Shown piece by piece: positions 10,351-21,955 of a stretch of 52,657 nucleotides of DNA (positions are counted from its first letter, which is position 1; each line of letters begins with the position of its first letter). Position numbers and translations under genes: made by a program. The notes below the pieces were generated by a model that saw only the letters and a list, made by a program, of their open reading frames with translations, was not told where the DNA came from and did no database searches. The stretch is from Gnetum montanum (lineage: Eukaryota > Streptophyta > Gnetopsida > Gnetales > Gnetaceae): the NCBI GenBank assembly GCA_015680685.1, contig MNCI01002112.1:363032-415688 (forward strand), in the 5' to 3' direction.

Positions 10351-12030
10351 CTATCATCCTAATGATGCCCAACGGAAGGAGGATCGATAGATGGAGGCAT
10401 GATACGAGGTGTCTAAGGGCAAGAGGATCTTAAACTAGTTATTCTTGCAATAACATAAGGAAGGCAAGGACTTCTTTCCATGCCAATCCCAATACATAGA
10501 TTCTCCTCCTTTCTATGATGAGGAGATCATTCTCTAGTTAATAAAGTCAACTATGGACAACCTAGGTGAGGGAAGACTAGTTTTCAAGACCAGGGAACCT
10601 TAAGAGATAGAAATTTGATCTAAACATCTAAGGATAAGGATAACAACAAGCACAAAGAAAAAGAAAAAGAAAAGAAAATGGATTAGGGTAGGGATCAAAG
10701 GAGAAGGACTATTAGACATCATTCTTTTAGTTCTCCTTATTTATCATCCTTAATTTCCTCTTCATCCTCAAACTCTAATAAGAGGAGCAACGGTCAAGAT
10801 AGGAGGAAAAATACTTAAGATTGATATGGAGATGAAGTTTGGGATAGGGATGAATGTATATCTCACCAAGATGATCAAGAGAAGGGGTAAGGAAAACCAT
10901 AATGGAAGGATTAGGATCAGGATAGAAGGCATAGTAGGATCCATCATAGACATCATGGCCATGAATGGGGCCATTGAGATCATCATGACTATGATTAGCC
11001 CTTGTTGGTTACCTAAAACATGTTGAGCGTTTTAGGGATAGTGCGGATACCTACAAGGCACTTGAGAAATAGCCAAATCAAGAGGTTTGATATGAATAAT
11101 ATCCCTAGGTTTGAAGGGGGATACAATTTAGATCCACAAAATCATCTTCAAGCCTTTCATGATGCATGTGCTTTATAAAACATAGTGAATGAATAGTAGA
11201 AGCTAAAACTATTCTCAAAAACACTCATCAAGGAAGCTGAAAACTGATATTGGTCCTTAACATTGAAGTACATTCACCAATGGAGTACTATGTTGGAACT
11301 CTTTAATGATAAATACCAAATGTAGTCTAGAGTGTCCAACTTGTAGAGATAGATCCAAGGATGGAAATAGGGCAATCATGAGTTTTTGGATGTAGCCCTA
11401 GGTAGGTACTATTCTCTTTTAAACTGATGCCTAGCTCATAGATACTTCCAAAGGGATCAGCTTCACCATATCATAGATGGGCTCAAAAACAAAACAAGGA
11501 AAACCCTTGGGGTCTATGCCCAAGGAAGACTTTTTGAGATGAGGATCCATTAGATTTAAAGGTTGATAGATTAGGTGGATAAAGAAGAAAGAGAGCTCAA
11601 AAAAGGTGAAAGTGTAGAGTAGTAGAATAGGGAACCCTCCATTCAAAAAAGGGAGTTACATTTCTATGAGTGTGAGGAGGAAGCACTTCCTGATGAAGTG
11701 GTGTAGTGGAAAACCTTATTGATACAAAAATTTTTCACTGAAATATTGGATAAGATGAATAAAATGTGGGACTCCTTGGATGAGAAGTTCCAAATAGCTC
11801 TAAAAATTGCAAAGGAAAGAAGAGACCAAGGAAGTAGTGGTTAAGAAAGAAGGAAGAGAAAGGATACAAAGAAGTCTTATTACAAAAAAAGGATAAAGTT
11901 ACAATAGTAGAAGAGCTTGCAGATTTGGAAATAGATGATGATGACTATGAATTTGCCAATATGAACATTCTAATGGGTTTTTCCCAATGCTACCCCATCT
12001 ATAGGAATCTGGGATCTATATGTTAAATCC
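10351..12030 (+). pseudogene. E1 gag, decayed
   Basis: A Lys-rich, charged N-terminal part (10630-10700) precedes a retrotransposon gag core from about 11080: FDMNNIPRFEGGYNLDP, HLQAFHDACAL, NWYWSLTLKYI, MLELFNDKYQ, FLDVALGRYYSLLN and FHHIIDGL-type blocks to about 11520. A charged tail follows. These blocks align with N1 gag (FHDSCAFYNIESGW, MLEIFNEKYQTYAR, LDMALDRYYSLLNRCP). The frame is broken by many stops. The family role is to form the particle shell in the cytoplasm that packages element RNA. Confidence 0.7.
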
Positions 12031-12420
12031 TAAATTTGCAAAAAGGCAAACACCCAAGTGGTTTTCCTATCCACAAGGCAACTATAGGCAAAATTTCCAC
12101 CAACAAGTGTATTATCCAAGTGGAGTGCCTTTGCAACCTTAGGAGTAGTATTAGTAGTGGAAGCACCCATAGTCATGGGAAATGTCATCACCATAGTAGC
12201 AATGTCCCTATAGGAAACCTGAACCTTATGGATACTATGTCTAGTAGCTTGTATTTTTATATGACTTATGTAGCCATGCCTTCTTCCGTTACCACTACTA
12301 CCTTCTAGAATACTACATAGCACCTTCTCTAAGAGGAGAGTCTCCTTTTCCCTTCCATCCTCCACAACACTCATCAACTTCTACACCACAAAAAACTACA
12401 CCCTTTCTACATGTTTCATC
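12031..12420 (+). other. E1 gag C-terminal tail, heavily decayed
   Basis: The frames here are short and broken. Phrases such as AACACCCAAGTGG and TATTCCAAGTGGAG-type runs recur in the E2 copy near 26860-26915, so the stretch is the same gag tail. No intact zinc knuckle is visible. Confidence 0.45.
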
Positions 12421-13496
12421 CATGTAGGGTAAAATCCCCACACAACCATAGTAGAGAAATGCCACAAGGGTGATAAATCTATAGCTGGATATTCATCTGA
12501 GTGGTCTTGAATCAAAGCCTTGTAAGAGGTCATTCTTTAGAACCAATAGTTCCACTAATTCCTCCCAAACATCTATGGTTGCTAACCTTGCTACATGTAC
12601 CTCTAAAAATATCACTAATCCACCTTCAAATCAAACATGTCTCTAGATTCACATTATCATGTTAATCCATGCAGTCATGAATTGGCTAAAGGTTGGTTAA
12701 CTTCCTAGTAAATGATTTGATCTTGGAAGTTTCCTTATTTACTTATAGATTATAGAAATGAACCATGCAAGGCTCTCTTAGATTTAGGTTCTAGGGTCAA
12801 TTTGATTTTCCAATAAATGTATAAGACTTGGAACTTGCCTCCTTTAAAGAAGAGAAACATTAGATTGGAGCTAGCAAATCAATCCATTACTATTCCTCTA
12901 GGACTAGTGAAGGACATTGTGTCCAACATTTGTAGGTGGTCCTATCTTACTAATTTTCTTATGGTTCATGTGAAAAATTGTAAGGGGGACTTTCCTATCA
13001 TTATGAGAAGGGAATGACTAAGCACAATCGATGCCAAGATGGGGATTCAAGACTTGTTCTTGAAAATTTTCAAGGAGAATGAATTTGGCAAAGTCGAGAA
13101 GAAAAGGATTCCATGCATTGCATATAGTAACATAGGATGCCATTGCATGCAAAAACTATGGATGATCAAAGATACATCATTTGAAGCATGCAATCAGTGT
13201 GCTGAAATAGTAGTGATACAAAAGTGCTTGTAAGTAGTAGCCAGAAAACAAGAGGGTACCTAGTGGTTGATAACAGATTTTCAAGTTAAATCCATCATGT
13301 GCATGGAACCATTTGAAAGCCTCACTAGCACTTATATCGAAAACATGGACGAAATGGAGGAACTTCATAACCAACTCCTCTACATACAAAGTAAAATGAA
13401 TTGGAAAGAGTTAGAGGCCCTTGATAATTTCAAAGAAGAGTCCATTGAATTAAAGGCTTTACCAATAATAATGAAATATGCCTTTCTTAATAATGA
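12421..13496 (+). pseudogene. E1 protease domain and link to reverse transcriptase, interrupted by N1
   Basis: One frame carries the retropepsin site KALLDLGSRVNLI (DLGS at 12781-12792; the usual form is DSGS or DTGA). It then continues through LPPLKKRNIRLELANQS, NCKGDFPIIM and FLKIFKENEFG to FESLTSTYIENMDEMEEL and KYAFLNN at 13491, with only in-frame stops (for example 13015-13017). The domain cleaves the gag-pol polyprotein in the particle. The frame resumes at 21956 after removal of N1. The E2 copy of the site reads LLNSKS, so that one is inactivated. Confidence 0.8.
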
Positions 13497-14331
13497 TGAT
13501 GATCCATGAATCTATTGACCCAGGAAGTGATGTTGGATATTCGATATCATCTCCTCTGTTCTAGCCTGTAAATACAACACTTGGGGTGCATGGTTGAGAT
13601 ATAGAAGAAATAGTTTTAGTTTTAGTTTTTAGTTAGTTTCTTAGTAGATTATTTTTTAGTCCTCTTATTTTCCTAGTGCATGCCCAAAGTGTCATGTTTG
13701 TAATCGTATGACACCTTTGTTTAAGTGTGACGTACTTAGATATGTTACATGACTAGAAATAAAGACTGAGATTACTCCCATCATAGAAACATCCACTTAG
13801 ATTATTATTACTTTTAATTGTTAATTATTTACTATTTCCTTTAGTTAACATTTCCATTTATTGCTATTTACTATTCTTGTCATTAAGTGGAATGAGTATG
13901 CCTTAGTCATAAGCGCTTAAGTGTAAGTACTTGGAAATCTAGCAATGTATTATTTGGTACACTCAGTGACATACGCTTGGAAGTCCCAGAAGTAGTTTGA
14001 TGAAGTCCAAGGCATGTATGGATGATTAAGAGCTTAATCTCATTGCACGTAGGCTATTTTAAATTTTACTCTCCATTGTTTAGTAGCCTAATTAATTCTT
14101 CTCTTTGTCATCATTAGGAGTAGCATAAAATTAGACAACATCATATGCCTCACTTTGGACTAAACCATACATGAGAAAGCTACCACTAGTCCAAGTGGGA
14201 AGATAGTGAACTGTGATCAGAGCATAACGATCTAGATACCACAAATATTCCCATCCATAGAATTCAACTGGATTGTGCATGAACACTTGTGATTTTTATG
14301 GTTGAGTGTAGGGGCACCTCATTGCTCATCA
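13497..14331 (+). mobile_element. N1 5' LTR
   Basis: U3 is short, with GATGTTGGATATTCGATATC at about 13530-13549. A degraded TATA (TGTAAATA, 13568-13575) follows, then R-U5 with GAAATAAAG (about 13757) and the end TCATCA at 14331. It is 56 bp shorter than the 3' LTR, almost entirely because the GATATC region is shorter. Confidence 0.9.
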
Positions 14332-14332
14332 T

Positions 14333-14350
14333 TGGCACTATTGCTAGGGA
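14333..14350 (+). promoter_or_regulatory. N1 primer-binding site, decayed tRNA-Asp type
   Basis: TGGCACTATTGCTAGGGA begins two bases after the LTR. It matches the tRNA-Asp complement TGGCGCCGTTGCCGGGGA used by Athila/Tat-type plant elements, with most differences being transitions. Confidence 0.7.
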
Positions 14351-14506
14351 TGATGCTAGTCATCTAGATTAGTTATATTATACATGATCACTATAAAGGT
14401 ATTAACGATATATATTTCAAAAAATATTAACTCACACACACCATATACCAACAAAAATGTCTCTCTCACATGGAAGTGATAGTGCACTGTATAGCTAAGC
14501 ATTCAT

Positions 14507-15607
14507 TTGAGAAATAACAAGATATACAATGAAGAAAATTGGAGTGAACAACTTTATGTAAGGATTTCTTATGTTCATGATCACCTTGGTAACACTCAAA
14601 GACTACATTCACCTAAGATAGACAATCTTGGAGGAGATGACGTAAGTCCTAAACTAGGGGATGCCTCAAGGCCTAAGACCTCCTCAAAACCTAGAAATGA
14701 TAAATTAAAGGACCTTGAAGAACACCATAGTAGCCATGGAAAACCTTTCAATTCCTCATCTGTCTCTTCTCCTTCAATGTCTAGTTCTAATGAAGATGAA
14801 CATAGGTATGGAGATAAGGCTCCACTAAAGGGTTGGAGTAAAAATCGAAATTGAACCCATGGGAAAATTCAAAGATGTCACAATGAACATAGACAACATC
14901 ATCACGATCAAAAAAATAGAGATAGAAATTTTCCTCACAACCCATTTGATGATGATGAACCCTTGTTAGCCACTAAGAGCCTAATGCATATCATAGAGGC
15001 TGTTAAGATATCTTGTAGGCATCACCAAAGGAGTCATCTACCTAGGCTTGATATGGGTAATATTTCTAAATTTGCAAGAGGCTATGATTCATATTCACAA
15101 CATCATTTACAATCCTTCCATGATTCTTGTGCTTTCTACAACATTGAAAGTGGGTGGCAAAAGATTAAACTCTTTTCGAGGACACTAATTGATAAAGACA
15201 AAGTGTGGTATAGATCGTTGAGACTGAATTAAATCCAACGATGGTTCACAATGCTAGAAATTTTCAACGAGAAATACCAAACCTATGCGAGGGTGTTCAA
15301 CTTGAGGAGATAGATCTAAGAGTGGAAGCAAGAACAACATGAACCATTGGACATGGCCTTAGATAGATATTATTCCTTACTGAATAGATGCCCAGGCCAT
15401 GGTTTCTCTGAGGAGAGGCAACTTTTCCACATCATAGATGGACTTCGTAATGAAAGAAGGGAGACCTTGGGATGTATTCCCTAGGGCAATTATACGATCT
15501 CCAAGCCCATCAAATCTGAGAGCTAATCGAGCATGTGGAAAAAGAAGGAGAGATATGATTAATCTAAAGTTTGTGCAAAAGAACATGCTTGGGAGATTTC
15601 CTCTTCC
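14507..15607 (+). pseudogene. N1 gag, 5' part to assembly gap
   Basis: The frame opens with a Ser/Lys/Asn-rich region (14507-14854), broken by a TGA. The gag core follows from about 15000: LDMGNISKFARGYDSYS, HHLQSFHDSCAFYNIE, VWYRSLRLN, MLEIFNEKYQTYAR, LDMALDRYYSLLN and QLFHIIDGLRNERRETLG. These blocks align with E1 gag. In-frame stops are few compared with E1, fitting its younger age. The protein would package RNA. The frame enters an assembly gap at 15608. Confidence 0.75.
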
Positions 15608-15791
15608 NNNNNNNNNNNNNNNNNNNNNNNNNNNNNNNNNNNNNNNNNNNNNNNNNNNNNNNNNNNNNNNNNNNNNNNNNNNNNNNNNNNNNNNNNNNNN
15701 NNNNNNNNNNNNNNNNNNNNNNNNNNNNNNNNNNNNNNNNNNNNNNNNNNNNNNNNNNNNNNNNNNNNNNNNNNNNNNNNNNNNNNNNNNN
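15608..15791. other. Assembly gap (184 undetermined bases)
   Basis: A run of N. Frames computed across it are meaningless. Confidence 0.99.
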
Positions 15792-16204
15792 TAAGCTGAA
15801 GAGAACCACACATGGATTCACGACATCATCTAAACTAGCACAACACCAATCTTGTGCACCACCTTCCTTTTCATAATTGACATCCATTGATCATACACAA
15901 GGATCACCATCCATCATTACTCCAATCCCAAACCCAAACCATGAATCTAATAGTGTGAAAAGATAAACAAATTCATGCATATCATATCATGATCAAGGGT
16001 GCAATCATGGGTTAGAAATCCATAATGTTAACACACATCATACCTTGACCCACCATACATGTAACAATCAAGTGTGTGACCAACAATTTTTCTACCCAGC
16101 CACCAAACCACCAACAGACACCTAGTGGCTAGGGCATGAATGGTTACCAATGTTTCATACATGCATGGATCCTATTTATCCACTTATTAATCCTTGTCAT
16201 GACC
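15792..16204 (+). pseudogene. N1 gag C-terminal remnant
   Basis: After the gap comes an Asn/His/Pro/Thr-rich run (THHTCNNQVCDQQFFYPATK, then HEWLPMFHTCMDPIYPL) before stops. It may be the gag tail. The DSG protease site, RT and integrase that should follow are absent, so pol was lost between here and the spacer. Confidence 0.45.
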
Positions 16205-17589
16205 AAATGTTTAGTCGTGTGGGTTACCCCCCATTCTAAGATTCAAGATTCTTAAGTGTTTTTGATCTTTTTAGTTTACAATTTTTTGTCATTTTCCTAT
16301 TTCTTGAAATAATTCTTCCTATTTCTTCCAATTTTTTATATTTGATGTTTTCATTTTCCTTGTTGTGTAATCTCACCTTTGAATAAAATGATCATGTAGC
16401 CCATTGAGGTGAGGTTTTCTCTATGTTGTCAAGTCAAAAGGGACTGATTATTTGGACATTGAGACCACACCATCCATCCACTCATTCCATTAATAACAGG
16501 TCCTTACCCTAGTCATAATGATATTCTTTTCCATCATCCAACCTAATAATAAATTTATAATCATTGTGTCTAGGTAGAAGAGTGCAAAACTAAGGAAAAA
16601 TGTAAAGGGTGTGGCATTAAGGGGATTTGTGAATTCTCTTTGGCCACGTCTGTATGTTCTATCATGTTGCTGAGGTTGTAATGATATCCTTGTAGATCTA
16701 ATAAAAAATGGGAGTAAGAGTAACCTAAAACGACACTAAATAAACTTATGTGGGCCCCACTAGAAAGACATGTACCCATTCTTGAAGGTTGGAGGCTTCT
16801 TAGAATAAAAAAAAAAGAAAAAGAAAAAAAATGTGTGCCATAATAAAGCTCCTCCCTTGGAAAAAACATCAAGTGAAGTTACTCCTCGCAACTAATGATA
16901 GTCTTATGGTTGTCCACTAATGTGATGAAATGATGCGATGCCACTTCAATGTCGTGTGGACTTGGTTTGAATCTTGGAAAGAAGGACTCATGATTATTTA
17001 ACCATTAATGATAGACAAGATTTCATTATGCCCATGGTAAGACACCTCATGTCCTAATTTCTACAATCCTTTCTACAATTAATCTTATCTCATTATCTGG
17101 GTGATCATAACTTGTGGGATTATGTAACATAGAGTTATTATCTCAAATTGGTGGTTTTAGCATGTGTGTTTTGTTTCACAGGTATGCATTGCATTCAACC
17201 CCTTTAGTGCCTATGGACATTTTTAGATGTGGTTACACAAGGGAATTAATGGCTGATGCTTGCTTTGGGGAGGATCCAATTGTGTACCTTTTGGTACTTT
17301 TACTAGTTTAACACAACCACATTATTCTTCACTTTCCAAGTGCTTAACTATTACATTTTTTTGTTTTCCTTCTCATATAACTTAATCCATCTACAACCTC
17401 AATTTCAATGCCCTTTTTCTTGCTCATTCTAGTGCTTTTCACATCAATGACTCCACCTTCAACCACTTCCAATGCCTTCATCTGATTTCCTACTTATCCA
17501 GAATAATGGACCTACCTTCAAACCTTCCAACCAATCCCAAAGCATTATTTTCCATACTTAGTTACCCCACTTACTACAGATTCATGGAC
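16205..17589 (+). other. N1 spacer before ORF3, noncoding
   Basis: Homologous to the E1 (24726-26460) and E2 (45701-47100) spacers. Shared pieces include CTAGAAAGACATGT (about 16760), the purine run near 16808-16830 (also at about 25388 in E1), and ATGGACATTTTTAGATGTGG then TTGCTTTGGGGAGG (17210-17275; E2 has TTGCTTTGGGAAC near 46910). No credible frame is present. Confidence 0.65.
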
Positions 17590-17670
17590 CCCGATATTGA
17601 CTACTTGATATTGGATCAGATGCAATGTTGGATACTCGATATCGGGTTGTACAAAACCTCTATATATGAC
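17590..17670 (+). promoter_or_regulatory. N1 internal promoter upstream of ORF3
   Basis: A GATAT-rich array (GATATT at 17593, TTGATATTGGATC near 17604, ATGTTGGATACTCGATATC at about 17625-17643) precedes CTCTATATATGACC (TATA at 17661-17667). The phrase ATGTTGGATACTCGATATC nearly repeats ATGTTGGATATTCGATATC in the N1 5' LTR. Confidence 0.6.
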
Positions 17671-18121
17671 CCCCATAGTGCACAAACTTCATTCTCATCA
17701 TATGTTGCTAGAGGCGTTAGTAATTTGTTCAAGTTAGTCATTGGGGTGGGGGGTGTGCTCACGTGGAAAACTTGTTCCAATTAATGATAATTTGCTATTT
17801 CCTAGAAGGTATTATAAGGGTAAGAGTGTTAAAAATTGTAGGTGTTATCATGAATAATCAATTCTATTAATGCCAAAAACCTTAATTTTTCCACCCAAGG
17901 GACCACAACCATCATAACAAGCCACACATAAGAAAAAAGGAAATCAACTATGTAAGGTTGCATGAGGAGATAAACACTTTTTGAGGATTTTTCTTGAAAT
18001 TTTTTCTAACTCTGTAGTCATATGGACTAAGAACTTATTGAACTATGGTAATGAGTAAGGTATAAATTAATTAATGATAAAAATACAACCTTAGTATCAC
18101 TTGATCTTTGCTTGATTGTAG
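17671..18121 (+). other. N1 ORF3 leader and presumptive intron
   Basis: A leader of about 150 bp is followed by a donor-like AAGGGTAAGAG (about 17815-17825). AT-rich sequence then runs to an acceptor-like TTGATTGTAG directly before the ORF3 ATG. E2 has GTGATTGTAG at the same place. Confidence 0.45.
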
Positions 18122-20875
18122 ATGGTCTCCAAAAGAGGTGCATAGGAAGAACCTTTACAAAGAACACCCAAACATCTATGAGGTGGTAGGAGACAGTAGG
18201 GTGAACTGGTAGAACATGAAGAGTAGGAAGCCCAATCTTTCAATATCCATCAAGAGGCCCATACTATTAGATAGTTGGTCCAAGGAGAGGCCGCAGAACC
18301 ACTAGCTTTTGTGTAGGGACAATGTCTCATGTTGCCTCTTGATTACCTCATGGACATTCAAGAAAAGTTCATGTTTGTTCCATTTATGGATTTTGGCCCA
18401 TTTATGGAGTTTTCTCTAGAAGTGGTTCGAACGCAACTTCAGGCATCACCCTTGTGGCCCATTCTTTCGGAAAATGGCAAATGGTACCTTGGCAAGACTC
18501 ACCAATTCTAGCACAATAAATACGAAGGAACCATTATAAATATTTTTGAAGTTAATATCTATTTTTTAATTAAGGAAATTGCAATGATGCTTAATCTACC
18601 AAATGAAGGGGCTAAGGTAGCGCATTTTTCCACCAGATATGATCCCAACACCAGAGAACTATTGTTGAAACGAGCATATGGCAAGGAATACAAAACATAT
18701 AATGAACTAACTCTAGAGGAGAGGACATACTTTAAGATTGGTACATACCATCGTTTTTAAACCAAAAGACTTAATAGGATTTCAACATATGCGGTAAGGG
18801 AAAGTGATATCTTAATGGGTAAATACATGGTCAACCTTTCCCAATTTTACCTTACTGAAATTCAAAGATGGTTCAAGGAGAAAAAGGTGGGGAAGCCAAT
18901 ACTCCCATTCCCTTGCCTAATCAGGAGGCTATGCAAGTATGTTGAAATCATAGGGTACACAAATGATGTCCTCAGAAAGGCTCAAAATGCTTCATTCATA
19001 GAGTTGCTCAAACTTGCCACACCAAGAAAAGATCTTGGTGAAGAATAAGAACTGGAGAAGGAAGTAGAGCCTGAAGTAGAAGTATAATGTGAGCCTGAAA
19101 AATTTCTAGAAACAAAAGCTCCATGACCACCACCACTGCAAGATTATAGATCCTTAATAAGCCATCTACAAAAAATTGCTGAAGTTGTCAGTTGGCGAAG
19201 TAGAGCTGAGTCCAATCTTTTTAATGTAATTAATGGTGTTGTACAACCCACCATTTCAATTGATCTAACAAGGGAAGAGATCTTATTACTATCAAGAGGA
19301 GAATCCTAGTGGTCCAAGCAAATTTTTGAAAATTTTGCATCTTCTAAGTGATGCTTGAAACTAGAGAAGGTGCCATAGTTGTGGCAATGCAACATCAGGA
19401 TGCGGTACATGCAACATAGGTAATAATTGATTATATTAAAGAATCATTAAATGTGCCTATGTTTAAAGAATCATTGCAACATCAGGATGCGGTACATGGA
19501 TTTGACTTGGGCTAGAGGTGCACAAATGCTAGCCGGGATTTTGATGACTCCTGTTGTGCATGAGTATGTATTGGATCAATTGCTGCAGATGAGGCAAGTG
19601 ATGGATACTTTGTTTGACATCCCTAGTGATGTCACTATAGCACATTTAGACCTCATTATCACTAAAAGAAATTTGTTCATGGATGAAGTTAGGGTAGAAC
19701 ATGCAAAAGTAGAAGTGCAAAGATTACAACAAGAGTTGGCCACCCTAACAGCCAAATGATAGGATCCTACCCATTTTTTTGCACTTGACTAGATAGAACA
19801 ATTTAGGATAGAGCTGTTGGCCAAGATAATTGAGGATAGTGTAGCTACTGAGTAAGAAAAAGAGAAAGTGGTCTAGAATGCCTCTATTATTGATGAATAG
19901 TCCCATGCTTACAAGAAGGCATTGACTACCACTCAAGAAGAAAAGAAGTAGCTTGCTGCTAAGAATTCAAGGTTGAGCATAGTTGAAAAGGAAAAGAATA
20001 TTCTAGAGGAAAGTGTCCACCAGTTGAGAGAACAACTAGTGAGGGTCGACTAGGACATCAATAGATTGGCCAAAGAAAATAGAACCCTCTCAATGGAGGA
20101 GGTCTATGCTATTTGACAAAAATCAGTAATAGAAATTAGCATGTGGTAGAAAGAGGCCAAGAAGCATGAAAAATTAAAGGAAAACTTCTATGACCAAGTA
20201 GGCATGTATAAGCATATAAATGAAAAAGAGATTTAGATGGCTAAAGCCCACATTAGATCCTTATCAGCACAAAATCCTGAGTGTTAGCTAATTTTGGATA
20301 GCTATGCCTTGGTCCACCAAGCAAAAGTAAGGAATAAAGACCTATAGATTGAAGATTTAAAAGAATACATGGCATTGGCTAACCTCAGATATGCCAACCA
20401 TGCCATGTTAACAATAGGTAGTCCTCACAGCAAGCTGGAGAAGTAGGTAGCAGCCACTTATGCATTATATGAGAAAGAGTTTGCAGATAGAAAAGATGCT
20501 TTGCAAAAGCTCCATATAGCAAACTCGAAATTGGAGGTGGTTAAAGCTAGCTACCATGGATAGAAGGATGTTTCCTTAGACCTAGCTAGGAGATTAACAA
20601 ATTATCAAGAATTAAGAGAGAAAGCTAGGGCCCTTGAGAAAGAACGATGATAGTTTGTAGCCTGGTATGTGAAGGCCAACAAGATGTTCCTACAATTGCT
20701 ATGCCCTTGGAACATACTAGCACTAACACACATTGGTTCAGTAAGTTGGATGGTATACAACCCAAGGAAAAAAGAGGAAAATTTGTAGGCATTGCTTGAT
20801 CATTACAAATTTTACAAGCCTGGTGAAAAAGGGAAGCATCTAATGGAGGAGCCACCGCCTCTGGGCACTACATGA
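18122..20875 (+). pseudogene. N1 ORF3, about 917 codons, unknown family with long coiled coil
   Basis: A single frame runs from ATG 18122 to TGA 20873-20875 with no frameshift, broken only by about 35 in-frame stops, of which about 22 are TAG by hand count. The N-terminal half is globular: FVPFMDFGPFMEFSLEVVR, SPLWPILSENGKWYLGK, then TYFKIGTYH, WFKEKKVGKPILPFP and KYVEIIGYTNDVLRKAQ. The C-terminal half (about 19640-20660) is a Lys/Glu/Gln-rich coiled coil, for example VEHAKVEVQRLQQELATL and EKEKNILEESVHQLREQL. The tail has a Trp-containing block (FVAWYVKANKMFLQLLCPW) and ends EPPPLGTT. I see no signal peptide or clear membrane segment. Homologues: E0 (4618-7385) and E2 (50034-51318). Function unknown; position recalls Athila env-like ORFs. 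Confidence 0.75.
19388..19498 (+). repeat. 24-bp direct repeat, 87 bp apart, inside ORF3
   Basis: TGCAACATCAGGATGCGGTA (plus CATG) occurs at 19388 and again at 19475. The 87-bp spacing is 29 codons, so the duplication keeps the frame. Confidence 0.85.
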
Positions 20876-21064
20876 GTTTCCCAGTTTCGCATCTTGTAAT
20901 ATTGTGTCCCAATTTTTGTAAATCACCACCATGAGATCTAATAGTTAATTATTTTATTTGTTGTTTAAGTTAGTCAATAATCCCATACCTTCCCAATATT
21001 TTGTAAAGAACTTGTCTCTCATTTTTTGACTTGAGGATGAGTTTTCATTTAGTTGTGGAGGGTA
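20876..21064 (+). promoter_or_regulatory. N1 3' untranslated region and polypurine tract
   Basis: It contains CTTGAGGATGAGTTTTC (about 21032) and TTGTGGAGGGTA directly before the LTR. The N4 copy reads CTTGAGGACGAGTTTTC and CATGGGGGTA. A CTTGAGGAC-type motif just before the tract is common in plant Ty3/gypsy elements. Confidence 0.75.
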
Positions 21065-21955
21065 TGATGAGTCATGAATCTATTGACCTTGATAGTGGAT
21101 GCTTGATATCGGAGCCCCGATGTTAGATGCCTAATATCAGAGCCTAGGAAGCAGTGTCAGATATCCAATATTGTCTCCTTTGTGCTAAGCTATAAATACA
21201 ACACTTGGGGTGCATGGTTGAGATATAGAAGAAATAGTTTTAGTTTCAGTTTTTAGTTAGTTTCTTTGTAGATTATTTTTTAGTCCTCTTATTTTCCTAG
21301 TGCGTGCCTATAGTGTGATATTTGTAATCGTACAACACCTTTGTTTGAGTGTGATGTACTTGGACATGTTACATGATTGGAAATAAAGATCTTGATTACT
21401 CCCATCATTGCAACATCCACTTAGATTATTATTACTTTTAATTGTTAATTATTTACTATTTTCTTTAGTTAACATTTCCATTTATTGCTATTTACTATTC
21501 CTATCATTAAGTGGAATGCATATGCCTTAGTCACAAGTGCTTAAGTGTAAGTAGCTGGTAATCCAGTAGTGCATCATTTGGCACACCCAGTGACATATGC
21601 TTGGAAATCCCAGAAATAGTCTTATGAAGTCCAAGGTGTGTATAGATGATTAAGAGCTAATACTCATCACACATAGGCTAGTTTAGATTTTACTCTCCAT
21701 TGTTTAGTAGCTTAATTAATTCATCTCTTTATCATCATTAGGAGTAGCATAGAATTAGACAACATCATATGCCTCACTTTTGACTAAACTATATGTGACA
21801 AAACTACCACTAGTCTAAGTGAGAAGATAGTGAATTGTAATCAGAGCATAAAAATATAGATACCACAACTAGTCCCATCCATGGAATTTGACTGGATTGT
21901 GCATGAACATTTGTGATTCATATGGTTGAGTAGAGGGGTACCTCACTACTCATCA
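21065..21955 (+). mobile_element. N1 3' LTR
   Basis: It begins TGATGAGTCATG and ends CACTACTCATCA, so the termini are inverted repeats (TGATGAGT and ACTCATCA). The U3 has several GATATC-derived sites at 21100-21175, TATAAATA at 21191-21198 and GAAATAAAG at about 21378. Confidence 0.92.

Larger units (their letters stand above)
13497..21955 (+). mobile_element. N1: complete LTR retrotransposon without pol, inserted in E1
   Basis: Flanked by a perfect 5-bp duplication AATGA (13492-13496 and 21956-21960). Its LTRs begin TGATGA and end TCATCA, are 835 and 891 bp long, and are clearly homologous. Inside are a decayed tRNA-Asp primer site, gag, a noncoding spacer with an internal TATA, ORF3 and a polypurine tract. 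No reverse transcriptase, RNase H or integrase is present: gag remains run straight into the spacer near 16200. Removing N1 and one AATGA restores the E1 frame (FLNNDK, a stop, then AIIN). It is related to E1 but distinct, with a GATATC-type U3. Confidence 0.92.

Noticed and set aside
15377-15887. Several frames of 84-144 codons on both strands near 15400-15890
   Set aside because: They run through the assembly gap; most of each is undetermined residues.
18122-20875. Calling ORF3 an envelope protein
   Set aside because: Position fits, but no signal peptide, no clear transmembrane segment and a long coiled coil at the C-terminal side; left unassigned.
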